Positions 1-12,972 of a DNA stretch of 64,000 nucleotides are shown here, piece by piece. The stretch's first letter is position 1; each line of letters begins with the position of its first letter. Source of the DNA: Ligilactobacillus sp900765635 (GTDB lineage: Bacteria > Bacillota > Bacilli > Lactobacillales > Lactobacillaceae); NCBI RefSeq assembly GCF_949152225.1, contig NZ_CASCJC010000001.1, forward strand, positions 1,364,001 through 1,428,000, written 5' to 3'. Under the pieces are notes generated by a model that saw nothing but the letters and a program-made list of their open reading frames with translations, did not search any database and had not been told where the DNA came from. The position numbers were made by a program, and so were the translations under genes.

Positions 1-3806
<3,806 letters not shown>

Positions 3807-4147
3807 AGTTTGTGACTCATTAATTTTTACTAGCGAATTGACTTCGCAAATGTTATTTGACTTGCTTATTGCAAGCACCCTACACATTTGGTTTGTCTAA
3901 ACTTTGTTCAGTTTTCAAAGATCTACTCAAGTTGTATTTAACAACTTTTATATTGTATCAAGAAGCAACTTTCTTGTCAACAACTTTTTTATTTTATTTT
4001 TAAGTCACTCATAAATGACAACTTTTATATTTTACCATTATCAAAGCTAACTGTCAATAACTTTTTTATTGAACAATCTGTAATTGACAACTTTATTAGT
4101 ATACACTGCTTCTCAGTTTTTGACAAGCTTTTTTATTTAATCAATTA
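3807..4147 (-). promoter_or_regulatory. rRNA operon promoter region, three tandem promoters and boxA-like leader
   Basis: Read on the minus strand, three sigma-A promoters precede the 16S gene, each with a 17-base spacer. The distal one has -35 TTGTCA (4121-4126) and -10 TATACT (4098-4103). The middle one has TTGACA (4052-4057) and TAAAAT (4029-4034). The proximal one has TTGACA (3975-3980) and TACAAT (3952-3957). They sit about 69 and 77 bases apart and share surrounding text (ACAACTTT-like and GTCAA-AACTTTTTTATT blocks), as if made by tandem duplication. The leader to the 16S has CTTTGAAAACT, a boxA-like element. This accounts for the gene-free stretch between the 16S and lysS. Confidence 0.85.
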
Positions 4148-4196
4148 AAAAAATCCTAGCAATAGGAAATTTAATTTCTATTACTAGGATTTTTTG
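4148..4196 (-). terminator. intrinsic terminator of lysS
   Basis: On the minus strand, ATCCTAGTAATAG and CTATTGCTAGGAT form a long stem with an AT-rich loop, followed by a run of T. It starts directly after the lysS stop codon and separates lysS from the rRNA promoters. Confidence 0.9.
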
Positions 4197-4197
4197 T

Positions 4198-5685
4198 TTA
4201 TTTAACACGCATTGTTGGGAATAAGAGCACATCACGAATCGATGGCGCATCAGTCATCAACATTACTAAACGGTCAATACCGATACCTAATCCACCAGTT
4301 GGAGGCATACCATATTCCATTGCTTCAATGTAATCTTCATCAATACCTTCAGCTTCATCATTTCCGGCTTGGCGTTCTTCAACTTGTGCTTCAAAACGTT
4401 CACGTTGATCAATTGGATCATTTAATTCTGTAAAGGCGTTAGCATATTCATTACCTAAAATAAACATCTCAAAGCGATCTGTAAAGCGTGGATCTTGAGC
4501 ATTTTTCTTAGCTAATGGTGAAATTTCTACAGGATGTCCATAAACAAAAGTTGGATCAATAATAGTATCTTCACAGAATTGTTCAAAGAACTCATTGATA
4601 ATGTGACCAACTTTCCAGTAGCTTTCATAATGAACATTATGTTCATCTGCTAATTTTTGAGCTTGTTCTAAAGTCATTTCTTGCCAAAAATCAACACCTG
4701 TCACTTCTTTAACTAAATCAACCATATGCACACGTTTAAATGGTTTGTTAAAATCCACTTCTTGACCTTGATAAACCACCTTGCCATTATCAGACACAAC
4801 TGCTGCTGCAGCTTTAAAGATACCTTCAGTTTGATCCATAACATCTTTAAAATCAAAATAAGCAGCATAAGTTTCTAACATCGTGAATTCAGGATTATGT
4901 TTGGTATCAATTCCTTCATTACGGAAAACACGACCAATTTCATAAACACGTTCCATACCACCGACAATTAAACGTTTCAAATGCAATTCAAGCGCAATTC
5001 GTAAATACAATTCAATGTCTAAAGCATTATGATGAGTAATAAATGGACGCGCAGACGCTCCACCAGCTTGAGTATGCAATACCGGTGTTTCAACTTCTAA
5101 AAATCCATGTGTGTCTAAATAATGACGTACAGCTGAGATAATTTTACTGCGATTAACAAAACGTTGATAACTTTCTTGATTTGTAATCAAATCCAAATAA
5201 CGTTGACGATAAATTTGTTCAACATCTTGTAAACCGTGATATTTATCTGGTAAAGGACGCAATGCCTTAGATAAGAATGTTAATTTAGTAACTTTTAAGG
5301 TTAATTCACCCATGTCAGTCTTGATAACTTGACCTGTTACCCCTAAAAAATCTCCTAAATCGCTACGCTTGAAGATATAATACATATCCTCGCCGACTTC
5401 ATCTTTACGAATATAAAGTTGCATCCGCCCTGTTTTATCTAATAAATCAGCAAAACCAACTTTACCTTTACCACGCTTAGCAACCATTCGCCCTGCAATT
5501 GTTGCCATGATTCCTTTATCGTTTAAGTCTTCTTTAGCTACTTGACCATATTTTTCATGTAATTCTTGATTCATTGAATCGCGTTCAAAACGTTGCCCGA
5601 ATGGATCAATGCCAGCTTCGCGTAATTCTTGCATTTTTTCACGTCTGACACGTAGTTGATCATTCATTGATGGTTGGTTAGACAT
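4198..5685 (-). CDS. lysS: lysyl-tRNA synthetase, class II
   Basis: This enzyme charges tRNA-Lys with lysine in the cytosol. The 495 residues match the normal bacterial LysS length. An OB-fold anticodon-binding domain occupies about residues 55-150 (IAGRMVAKRGKGKVGFADL). The class II catalytic core follows, with motif 2 FRNEGIDTKHNPEF near residues 255-270 and motif 3 GLGIGIDRLVMLMT near 466-479. The ATG has an AGTGAGG ribosome binding site. An extended -10 (TGGTATAAT, complement near 5726-5734) lies upstream, so it probably has its own promoter as well as sharing the block with dusB. The C-terminal motif 3 is intact and a strong terminator follows. Confidence 0.98.
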   Translation of the reverse strand: MSNQPSMNDQLRVRREKMQELREAGIDPFGQRFERDSMNQELHEKYGQVAKEDLNDKGIMATIAGRMVAKRGKGKVGFADLLDKTGRMQLYIRKDEVGEDMYYIFKRSDLGDFLGVTGQVIKTDMGELTLKVTKLTFLSKALRPLPDKYHGLQDVEQIYRQRYLDLITNQESYQRFVNRSKIISAVRHYLDTHGFLEVETPVLHTQAGGASARPFITHHNALDIELYLRIALELHLKRLIVGGMERVYEIGRVFRNEGIDTKHNPEFTMLETYAAYFDFKDVMDQTEGIFKAAAAVVSDNGKVVYQGQEVDFNKPFKRVHMVDLVKEVTGVDFWQEMTLEQAQKLADEHNVHYESYWKVGHIINEFFEQFCEDTIIDPTFVYGHPVEISPLAKKNAQDPRFTDRFEMFILGNEYANAFTELNDPIDQRERFEAQVEERQAGNDEAEGIDEDYIEAMEYGMPPTGGLGIGIDRLVMLMTDAPSIRDVLLFPTMRVK

Positions 5686-5781
5686 TTAAAATCCTCACTT
5701 TCCAAAATTTGTTCATACTGTTGTTATTATACCACAACTATTCATTCAGTTAATAACGTCTAAAATTTTAAAACGTTATCT

Positions 5782-6765
5782 TTATTTGGCCTTCAGTTCA
5801 GCCAAGAAATCATCAAAAATCTTAACCATTTCTGCTTCTGTCATTGCAGAATTCAAAGCGGCCTTAGTTCTAGCAGACCGCGGAATTCCTTTGAGATAGT
5901 AGGCAGCTTGCGAACGGAATTCTTTTGGTGCCATTTTTTCACCTTTTGCCACGACTAAACGATGCAAATGTTGTTTAGCCACATTAATTTTTTCAATTGG
6001 ATCGGGTTCTGCAATCAATTCTCCCGTTTCTAAATAATGTGTAGTTTGTTTAACAATCCATGGATTGCCTAAAGCAGCACGTCCAATCATGACCGCATCT
6101 GCCCCAACTTCATCTAGCATCTTTTTGGCATCTTGTGGTGTCTTAACATCGCCATTGCCAATAAAAGGAATTTCACTTAAAGCATCCGCTACATCTTTTA
6201 AAATTCCCCAATCGGCATGTCCTGTATAAAGTTGCTTGCGTGTTCGTCCATGCATCGCTAAGGCTTTAGCGCCGCCTTCTTGCGCAGCTAAGGCATTTTC
6301 AACGGCTAAAATATGTTCTTCATCCCAGCCAGTTCTCATTTTAACGGTTACAGGTTTATCAATGGCACTTGTTACTGCTTTAACCATATGGTAAACCTTA
6401 TCTGGATCTAATAACCAACGCGAACCAGCGTCTGTTTTAGTCACTTTAGGAACTGGGCATCCCATATTAATGTCAACAATATCTGTACTAGTATTTTCAG
6501 CCACAAAACAAGCTGCTTCTACTAACGTTTCTTCACTACCACCAAATATTTGAACACTGACCGGATGTTCTTTAGGATCAACAAATAGCATACCTAAAGT
6601 TTTTTCATTTCTAAAATGGATTCCTTTATCAGAAATCATTTCACATACAACTAAGCCTGCCCCGAATTCTTTGCAAATCGTTCGAAAGGCGACATTTGTA
6701 ACACCAGCCATCGGTGCAACTACGACCTGATTAGGAATCGTCACTTCTCCGATTTTCCATTCCAT
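5782..6765 (-). CDS. dusB: tRNA-dihydrouridine synthase B
   Basis: This FMN-dependent enzyme reduces uridine to dihydrouridine in tRNA. The TIM-barrel signatures are PMAGVTN (residues 18-24), NMGCPVPKV with the proton-donating Cys103, KMRTGWDEEH, HGRTRKQLY and IGNGDV. I start at the ATG at 6765 (327 residues, MEWKIGEV). The longer frame begins with TTG at 6783 and would place the good ribosome binding site GAGGTG inside the coding region. The gene lies between hslO and lysS in the order usual for lactobacilli and is probably co-transcribed with them. Confidence 0.95.
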   Translation of the reverse strand: MEWKIGEVTIPNQVVVAPMAGVTNVAFRTICKEFGAGLVVCEMISDKGIHFRNEKTLGMLFVDPKEHPVSVQIFGGSEETLVEAACFVAENTSTDIVDINMGCPVPKVTKTDAGSRWLLDPDKVYHMVKAVTSAIDKPVTVKMRTGWDEEHILAVENALAAQEGGAKALAMHGRTRKQLYTGHADWGILKDVADALSEIPFIGNGDVKTPQDAKKMLDEVGADAVMIGRAALGNPWIVKQTTHYLETGELIAEPDPIEKINVAKQHLHRLVVAKGEKMAPKEFRSQAAYYLKGIPRSARTKAALNSAMTEAEMVKIFDDFLAELKAK

Positions 6766-6831
6766 TTTTTTCACCTCATTCAAACGTTAAATCATACTTT
6801 TGCATAATACCATATATTTCAAAAACAAACA

Positions 6832-7716
6832 CTAAGAATTTGCTTCTTGCTCAATTTGTCTTAATTCTTGTTCATTGAAGAAGTATTTTTTACCACAAAA
6901 ATGACAAACTGCTTCACAACCTTGATCTTTAGCAATCATATCTTCAATATCTGTTTTTGGTAGACTCGCCAACACCTCACCAAATCTTTCTTTAGAGCAA
7001 TCACAATGATAACTGACCGGCATCTTTTCTAAAATTTCAACATTTTCTTCCCCTAAAATGGCAAATAAAATATCTTCTGGTGTCATATCTTGGCGCATCA
7101 TTTCAGACACAAGTGGCAATTCTTTTAAGCTTTGCTCTAAGCGATCCAAAGTTTCATCAGTTGCACCAGGCATAACTTGAATCATAAAACCACCAGCTGT
7201 TTGAATTGTATTATCTTCATTAACAAACACAGACAAGCCTACAGCAGAAGGAATTTGTTCTGACTTTGCCAGGTAGTAAGTAAAATCTTCGCCTAACTCA
7301 CCTGAAACCAAAGGAACTTGACCAGTAAATGGTTCCTTTAAGCCTAAATCCTTAGTAACAGCTAAAAAGCCTTGACTTCCAACTGCACCTTTAACATCAA
7401 TCTTATGTTTTTCATTTAAAGGCAAATGAACATGAGGCTGTTGTACATAGCCTTTAACTGTTCCATGAGCATTGCCATCGACTACAATTCCACCTAAAGG
7501 TCCATCCCCATTAATTTTGACAGTCATCTTTTCGTCACCCTTCAAAGATGCTGCACCCAATAATAAGGTTGCCACTAAACTGCGTCCCAATGCTGCTGAA
7601 GCTGCACTCCAAGTATCATGGGATGTTTGTGCAGTTTGAACTACCTTGGTTGCATCTACTGCATATGCTCGTAATTGACCATTATAGGCCAAAGTCTTTA
7701 TTAAATAATCACTCAT
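6832..7716 (-). CDS. hslO: redox-regulated chaperone Hsp33
   Basis: This holdase chaperone is activated by oxidation and protects unfolding proteins from aggregation. The C-terminal redox switch is visible: CDC at residues 238-240 and CHFC at 271-274 form the four-cysteine zinc site, with an extra cysteine at 267. The N-terminal domain is the usual substrate-binding fold. I use the ATG at 7716 (294 residues, MSDYLIKTL) because AGGAAG lies 8 bases before it; the longer TTG start at 7737 overlaps that ribosome binding site. The neighbour ftsH is a membrane stress protease, so two stress proteins sit side by side. Confidence 0.96.
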   Translation of the reverse strand: MSDYLIKTLAYNGQLRAYAVDATKVVQTAQTSHDTWSAASAALGRSLVATLLLGAASLKGDEKMTVKINGDGPLGGIVVDGNAHGTVKGYVQQPHVHLPLNEKHKIDVKGAVGSQGFLAVTKDLGLKEPFTGQVPLVSGELGEDFTYYLAKSEQIPSAVGLSVFVNEDNTIQTAGGFMIQVMPGATDETLDRLEQSLKELPLVSEMMRQDMTPEDILFAILGEENVEILEKMPVSYHCDCSKERFGEVLASLPKTDIEDMIAKDQGCEAVCHFCGKKYFFNEQELRQIEQEANS

Positions 7717-7744
7717 TTTCATTACTTCCTTTTTCAATCATTTT

Positions 7745-7799
7745 AATAAAACAAAAGCAGGTAAAACGAGCACTCGTAGCACTCATTTTCCCGCTTTTA
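7745..7799 (-). terminator. probable terminator between ftsH and hslO
   Basis: A hairpin with arms of about 20 bases and G-U pairs (AAAAGCGGGAAAATGAGTGC against its partner on the other side of TACGA) is followed on the minus strand by a T-rich tract. It would end or attenuate ftsH transcripts. Confidence 0.65.
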
Positions 7800-7802
7800 T
7801 CA

Positions 7803-9896
7803 TTACTCATCGTCTTTTTTGGTGTGAGACTTTGGATAGAAAGTCACGGTTGCTTGCAAATCAGTAGTTTGTTCACTATCTTCTTGCTTGCTTTCTTGAA
7901 CTTGTTGACGTGCCGCTTCTTTTCTTTCTAAAGCTTCTTTTACTTCTTCAAAGCTTGCCGCTTTTTCACTTGGAAACTCATCTTCACTCTTCGCAGGCAT
8001 CTTACCAGTATTAAAGAGGCTCAAGATTTGTTTTTCATCAAGTGTTTCATACTTCAACAATGCTTCTGCAATAATCTTATGTTGTTCACGATGCTGTTCG
8101 ATGATTTCTCTAGCCGTTTGCATACCTTCTTCTGCCAAACGTTTAACTTCTTCATCGATTAAGTTAGCCGTTTGAGCTGAATATGGTGCTTGACCTGGTA
8201 GCATATCACCGGCAAACATTGCGCTTTGACCTTCATATTGAACAGGGCCTAACTTATCACTCATTCCATATTGAGTAACCATTGCACGCGCCATTTGAGT
8301 TGCTTGTTGGAAGTCATTTGATGCCCCTGAAGATTTTTGTCCAAAGATAATTTCTTCAGCTGCACGTCCCCCCATCAAACCAGCAATTTGATCTTGCATG
8401 TCTTTTTTGGAGAGTAACATTTGATCTTCTTTTGGCAACATAATCGCATAACCGCCTGCACGTCCACGTGGTACGATTGTAACTTTATGAACAACTCGTG
8501 CTTCATTTAAGACTAAACCAATAATCGTATGTCCGGCTTCATGATAAGCAACTGTTTCACGTTCCTTCTTGCTGATAACACGATCGCGTTTAGCTGGGCC
8601 AGCGATAACACGATCTTCGGCTTCATCAATATCAGATGCATCGATTTCTTTTTTATCGCGTCTAGCAGCTAGTAAGGCAGCTTCATTAAGTAAGTTTTCT
8701 AAGTCTGCCCCAACAAAACCAGGTGTTTGTTTAGCTACCATCTTTAAGTCAACATCACTTGCCAATGGTTTGTTTTTAGCGTGAACTTTCAAAATAGCTT
8801 CACGTCCCTTAACGTCTGGGCGACCTACTAAAATCTTTCGGTCAAAACGTCCCGGACGAAGTAAAGCTGGATCTAAAACATCTGAACGGTTAGTTGCTGC
8901 CATCACAATAACACTTTCATCACCTTCAAAACCATCCATTTCAACCAAAAGTTGGTTTAAAGTTTGTTCACGTTCGTCATGACCGCCACCCATACCGTTT
9001 CCACGTTGACGACCAACAGCATCAATTTCATCAATAAAGATAATCGCTGGAGCGCTTTTCTTAGCATTTTCAAATAAATCACGTACACGACTAGCACCGA
9101 CACCGACGAACATTTCCACAAAATCTGAACCAGAAATTGAAAAGAATGGTACACCGGCTTCACCTGCAACAGCCTTGGCTAGCAAGGTTTTACCTGTCCC
9201 AGGAGGTCCTTCTAACAAGACACCAGATGGAATTCTAGCGCCTAATGATAAGAATTTACGTGGATCACGTAAAAATTCAACCACTTCAACTAACTCTTGT
9301 TTTTCTTCTTCAGCACCAGCCACATCAGAAAAACGTACTTTGTTGTTCTTCTTATCAATTGGTTTAGCCTTAGACTTACCAAACTTCATGACGTTTCCGC
9401 CACCACCGCCTTGTCCTGCTTGACCAATCATCGAATAAAAGAAGAAGAACAAAATTACAACTGGCAAGAAGTAAAGCAGCATTTGAATCCATACACCACT
9501 TGATTCCTCTTCTTTGGCACTGTTTTGAATATCATTTTTTTGAGCTAAGCTTAAAATTTGTTTGACTGTTGCGTCATTAGTTAAGACATTAGTCGTAAAC
9601 ATTGTGTATTTTTCTTGACTTGCAGCTGCCAAGCCTGGGAAATTAGTTGCTGAATTTTTTACCTTTTTAGCCTTACGGTAACTCCCCGTAATTTTATAAG
9701 TACTACCCGAAGGTTGCATCGTGAAGTCTTTGACATTATTATTACGTAACTCAGTAATAAATTGACTAGATTGGATACTTTGAGTTTGACTACTTGTATT
9801 ACTTCCAAAGAAATAATACAACATTCCCATTATTCCAAGGAAAATCACAATATAAAACAGACTATTTTTCATCAGTCCATTTTTCTTGTTATTCAT
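7803..9896 (-). CDS. ftsH: ATP-dependent zinc metalloprotease FtsH
   Basis: This membrane-anchored AAA+ protease degrades misfolded membrane and regulatory proteins. Two N-terminal membrane segments (about residues 12-30 and 138-158) flank an extracellular domain. The AAA module has Walker A GPPGTGKT (230-237), Walker B IIFIDEID (285-292) and the SRH with LLRPGRFDRK. The protease has HEAGH (452-456). The acidic, Gln-rich C-terminal tail is typical of lactobacilli. The ATG at 9896 has AAGGAGG. The promoter upstream carries a CtsR-like box, which fits heat-shock control. Length (697) is normal. Confidence 0.98.
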   Translation of the reverse strand: MNNKKNGLMKNSLFYIVIFLGIMGMLYYFFGSNTSSQTQSIQSSQFITELRNNNVKDFTMQPSGSTYKITGSYRKAKKVKNSATNFPGLAAASQEKYTMFTTNVLTNDATVKQILSLAQKNDIQNSAKEEESSGVWIQMLLYFLPVVILFFFFYSMIGQAGQGGGGGNVMKFGKSKAKPIDKKNNKVRFSDVAGAEEEKQELVEVVEFLRDPRKFLSLGARIPSGVLLEGPPGTGKTLLAKAVAGEAGVPFFSISGSDFVEMFVGVGASRVRDLFENAKKSAPAIIFIDEIDAVGRQRGNGMGGGHDEREQTLNQLLVEMDGFEGDESVIVMAATNRSDVLDPALLRPGRFDRKILVGRPDVKGREAILKVHAKNKPLASDVDLKMVAKQTPGFVGADLENLLNEAALLAARRDKKEIDASDIDEAEDRVIAGPAKRDRVISKKERETVAYHEAGHTIIGLVLNEARVVHKVTIVPRGRAGGYAIMLPKEDQMLLSKKDMQDQIAGLMGGRAAEEIIFGQKSSGASNDFQQATQMARAMVTQYGMSDKLGPVQYEGQSAMFAGDMLPGQAPYSAQTANLIDEEVKRLAEEGMQTAREIIEQHREQHKIIAEALLKYETLDEKQILSLFNTGKMPAKSEDEFPSEKAASFEEVKEALERKEAARQQVQESKQEDSEQTTDLQATVTFYPKSHTKKDDE

Positions 9897-9963
9897 AGAT
9901 TTCCTCCTTAAAATTTTGTATAGGTCCTAAGAATTAATTCCTAGACTATTTGATAATAATCAT

Positions 9964-9992
9964 ATCATAATTGACCATTATTGACTATTAAT
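9964..9992 (-). promoter_or_regulatory. ftsH promoter with CtsR-like operator
   Basis: On the minus strand, AGTCAAT-AAT-GGTCAAT (complement 9970-9986) matches the CtsR consensus RGTCAAANANRGTCAAA at all but the last base of each heptad. It exactly fills the 17-base spacer between -10 TATGAT (9964-9969) and a weak -35 (9987-9992), the usual position for repression. FtsH is a known CtsR target in lactobacilli; the ctsR gene itself is not in this window. Confidence 0.75.
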
Positions 9993-10027
9993 TATTCTTA
10001 CGCTTAGTAAATCATTAAATTTTTAGT

Positions 10028-10567
10028 TTACACTGTGTAAACTTCAGGCTTTAAAATTCCAACATATGGTAGATTACGATAAAATCCTTGATAATCCAAC
10101 CCGTAACCGACCACAAATTCATTAGGTACTGTAAAGCCTATATAATCTGCTTGAACCGCCTTTTCACGTCTTTCTGGTTTATCTAACAATGTACAAACCT
10201 TAACTGAAGCAGCTTTACGATGCTTGAATAAATCAATTACACATTCTAAAGTTCTACCAGTATCAACAATATCTTCAACAATTAAAATATGACGACCTTC
10301 AACGCTTTTATCTAAATCTTTAAGAATCTTAACATCGCCAGATGATACTGTTTCATTACCATAACTAGAAACAGACATAAAGTCCATTTCACAATAAGTA
10401 TCCATTTGACGAACAATATCTGTCATAAAAAGGACTGCACCCTTTAAGATGCAAACTACTAAAGGTTTTTTATCTTGATAATCTTTTGTAAGTTGTTCTC
10501 CAAGTTTTTTAGTCACTGCTTGAATTTCTTCTTGACTATATAATACTTCTTTAATGTCATTATTCAT
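10028..10567 (-). CDS. hpt: hypoxanthine-guanine phosphoribosyltransferase
   Basis: This enzyme converts hypoxanthine or guanine plus PRPP to IMP or GMP for purine salvage. The PRPP-binding signature VEDIVDTGRTL lies near residues 97-107, and YVGILKPEVY closes the protein in the usual way. The 179 residues are normal. The ATG at 10567 is preceded by GAGGA and lies only 3 bases after the tilS stop codon, so the two are co-translated from one operon as in many Firmicutes. Functionally it uses bases that the PbuG-like permease at 39.3-40.6 kb would import. Confidence 0.97.
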   Translation of the reverse strand: MNNDIKEVLYSQEEIQAVTKKLGEQLTKDYQDKKPLVVCILKGAVLFMTDIVRQMDTYCEMDFMSVSSYGNETVSSGDVKILKDLDKSVEGRHILIVEDIVDTGRTLECVIDLFKHRKAASVKVCTLLDKPERREKAVQADYIGFTVPNEFVVGYGLDYQGFYRNLPYVGILKPEVYTV

Positions 10568-10570
10568 GAA

Positions 10571-11920
10571 TTAGTCCTCTTTTCTCTTGTCTGTATATAC
10601 TATTACGTATTGCATTTTAGCATCTCTTGGCGTTTGTGACAAATCTGATTTTTTTAGCCCAATAACCCAATAAATTTTTTGTTGCTCATCACTGACAAGC
10701 CAAGCATCTTGCCTTTGCTCATTAGTTAGTTTATGATCGATAAAAATTTTTTTAATTTTTTGATGACCATTTTTCATCAAGAGTCGATCCCCAGCCAATC
10801 GATGTCTTACGAATAATCGCTTAGCAGTTGTCGTAATGTTCAAATAATCATTTCCTTTAGGTTGCTTATCTTTTTCAAATAATCCAATACTTTCAAATTG
10901 ATTTAATCTTATCCACTCTCCAAGAACCAATTCCTTTGCTACAAACTTCGCTTTAGTCTTTACCAAATTTTCTTTGATTGTAAAATAATCATAGCTTTTA
11001 ACTAACATGTAGTGTGTTGTCAGATTAACTTGGCCTTGCGGTTTTGATTGATTTGATAGCAAACTTAAAACTGCTTGGCTTTGTCCTGTTGTTAGACTTT
11101 TTGTAGTTTGCATGATTAGTTCTTCTATGAACAATTTTTGTTGTAATTGACTTAATTTTAACCAAGATGTTAAACAGTACCCTTCTTTTATTTGTAAATC
11201 GTTTTGTAGTTGCCGATAAAGTTGCTGTTTTATAGCTAATAAATCATTTAATTGTTCACAATATTCATTAATATGTTTCAAAAAAGCAGGATTTTCTTTT
11301 TTTAAAAGTGGCACAACTTGCTGGCGCATACGATTACGTAAATAACATTGATCTTGATTGGTTTCATCTTCAAACCACCTAAGCCCTTTTTGCTTAGCGT
11401 ACTCTAGCAATTGTTGCTTAGAAAAAGGTAACAATAGTCGCACTAAGCGTTTATTGGCAAAAGCTCGATTAGCTTTTATAGCTTCCAACTGTTCTAGTCG
11501 CCCACCTCTAATTAATTTCATTAACCACGTCTCTGCTTGATCGTCTGCATGATGCGCCGTTAAAAGTGCATCGAATCCTTGATTTTCCATGACTTCTGCA
11601 AAAAAAGCATACCGCATCTGTCTAGCACATTCCTCAATTCCGCTTACTGGATGTTCTTTTTTAGGCCAACTTTTACAAACAAGGCTTAAGTTATTTTTTT
11701 GACAATATTCTTTAATAAATATCGTCTCTTTAGCGCTTTGTTTACGCAATTGATGGTCCACATAAGCAACTGTAATTTGCGGCCGCACCATCATTGGTAA
11801 ATTTTGTAATAAATTTAATAACACCATCGAGTCTAATCCCGTTGAAACAGCAACCAAAATTTTTTGGCATGCTAAATCGTTAGCTTGAAAATTTTGTAAA
11901 AACAATTGCTCTAACTTCAC
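10571..11920 (-). CDS. tilS: tRNA(Ile)-lysidine synthetase
   Basis: This ATP-dependent enzyme makes lysidine at position 34 of the CAU-anticodon tRNA-Ile so that it reads AUA. The N-type ATP pyrophosphatase P-loop is STGLDS (residues 26-31), a variant of SGGxDS. AYVDHQLR and the HADDQAETWLMKLIRG block follow, and the C-terminal substrate-recognition domain is present. Length (449) is normal. The start is GTG at 11920 with AGGTG 5 bases upstream. It lies about 70 bases after the S1-domain gene, behind a possible attenuator hairpin, and is coupled to hpt. Confidence 0.95.
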   Translation of the reverse strand: MKLEQLFLQNFQANDLACQKILVAVSTGLDSMVLLNLLQNLPMMVRPQITVAYVDHQLRKQSAKETIFIKEYCQKNNLSLVCKSWPKKEHPVSGIEECARQMRYAFFAEVMENQGFDALLTAHHADDQAETWLMKLIRGGRLEQLEAIKANRAFANKRLVRLLLPFSKQQLLEYAKQKGLRWFEDETNQDQCYLRNRMRQQVVPLLKKENPAFLKHINEYCEQLNDLLAIKQQLYRQLQNDLQIKEGYCLTSWLKLSQLQQKLFIEELIMQTTKSLTTGQSQAVLSLLSNQSKPQGQVNLTTHYMLVKSYDYFTIKENLVKTKAKFVAKELVLGEWIRLNQFESIGLFEKDKQPKGNDYLNITTTAKRLFVRHRLAGDRLLMKNGHQKIKKIFIDHKLTNEQRQDAWLVSDEQQKIYWVIGLKKSDLSQTPRDAKMQYVIVYTDKRKED

Positions 11921-11943
11921 TATTTCACCTACCTAACTCAAAT

Positions 11944-11980
11944 AAAAAGCAAGCGGCCAATCAAACCCCTTGCTTTGTTT
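11944..11980 (-). terminator. possible terminator/attenuator after the S1-domain gene
   Basis: AAAGCAAG and CTTGCTTT pair around a loop of about 15 bases, followed on the minus strand by TTTTTATTT. Only about 20 bases separate it from the tilS start, so tilS would need read-through or processing. Confidence 0.6.
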
Positions 11981-11992
11981 GTTATTCATTTA

Positions 11993-12454
11993 TTAACTAC
12001 GGCGTCCACCACGTCCGCCACGTTTGCCTTCTGTATTTCGTTTCAAAGAAGTTAGACGTTCATCGCTTTCTTTTAAGAAACCGGCCAACAAGGAGTCAAA
12101 ATCTTTTTTCTTTACCTCTGGTTTTTTAGCTGTCGTCAAACGTGCTTTACCCGGCATTGCAGATACATTTTGGCCACTTTGTCCTTTACGTTCAAACTGC
12201 TTGTTTTCACGCTTAGGCTTATCACTAGCTTTTCTAATTGACAACGCAATTTTGCCGTCACCACCAATCGATAAAACTCTGACGGTCACTTCATCACCAA
12301 CGTTTAAAACCTCATTGATGTCTTTAATGAAACCATCTGAAACTTCACTGATATGAACCAATCCGGTTTTTTTATCCCCTAAATCGACAAATGCACCAAA
12401 ATCAGTAATTCCAGAAACTTTTCCGACAACCTTAGTTCCTACTTCAAATGACAT
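11993..12454 (-). CDS. yabR: S1-domain RNA-binding protein (YabR family)
   Basis: This is a small cytosolic RNA-binding protein. The S1 OB-fold fills about residues 1-75 (VGTKVVGKVSGITDFGAFVD, then KTGLVHISEVSDGFI). A basic, low-complexity tail ends GKRGGRGGRRS. Homologues sit in this same place in many Firmicutes and are annotated as general stress protein 13 or polyribonucleotide nucleotidyltransferase-like; the exact role is not settled. The ATG at 12454 has AGGAGG. An extended -10 (TGTTATACT, complement 12493-12501) lies upstream and may start the yabR-tilS-hpt unit. Confidence 0.9.
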   Translation of the reverse strand: MSFEVGTKVVGKVSGITDFGAFVDLGDKKTGLVHISEVSDGFIKDINEVLNVGDEVTVRVLSIGGDGKIALSIRKASDKPKRENKQFERKGQSGQNVSAMPGKARLTTAKKPEVKKKDFDSLLAGFLKESDERLTSLKRNTEGKRGGRGGRRS

Positions 12455-12545
12455 AAAAAAAATTTATCCTCCTAAAAATTGTATACACCATTAGTATAAC
12501 ACGTAAAAACCTAGATAGGTATACGCTTATTAAAGAAATTTTTAA

Positions 12546-12953
12546 CTATTTTTCATCAAATAGTTTAGTCTGTGCTTCTTGTGGCAAATTATAAAGTTGC
12601 TCATTATCTTTAGCATAATAGTACTTTTCTCTAATATATTTTTGTAAATAATCTTTATCTTTTAATTGTTCAATTTGCCTATTTAACTCACGCGCTTGTT
12701 TTTTTGAGCTTTGTAAATTTTTCTCGACTACTTGCTTTTGCTGATTGATTTCATTGATTTGCAATTGCATTTTAATCACGCTATGAACCGTTAACACCAC
12801 AGCCAATGTCATCAAGACAACAACCACTTTTTTTAATAAATTATAGCGTTTTTTTCCTTTGAGAAACTTTCGATGTGCTTGTTGTTGCATAGTCTTTTTT
12901 TGAAAATATTCATTATTTAAAATTTTCGTTTTCCCTTGCTGACTATTTTTCAC
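12546..12953 (-). CDS. divIC: cell division septum protein DivIC (FtsB-like)
   Basis: This small bitopic protein is part of the divisome with FtsL and DivIB. A basic cytoplasmic tail (residues 1-40) precedes one membrane segment (about 41-62, VVVVLMTLAVVLTV) and an extracellular coiled coil (about 66-105, rich in Gln, Lys and Glu heptads). It ends with the conserved DivIC region around YIREKYYYAKDNE. The start is GTG at 12953 with AGGGAG about 9 bases upstream. The position between the S4-domain gene and yabR is conserved in Firmicutes. Confidence 0.93.
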   Translation of the reverse strand: MKNSQQGKTKILNNEYFQKKTMQQQAHRKFLKGKKRYNLLKKVVVVLMTLAVVLTVHSVIKMQLQINEINQQKQVVEKNLQSSKKQARELNRQIEQLKDKDYLQKYIREKYYYAKDNEQLYNLPQEAQTKLFDEK

Positions 12954-12972
12954 AGGCCGCTACTCCCTTCAC

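Noticed and set aside
8957..9503. Short open frames opposite or within ftsH
   Set aside because: They overlap the conserved AAA and membrane regions of ftsH in other frames and lack start signals.
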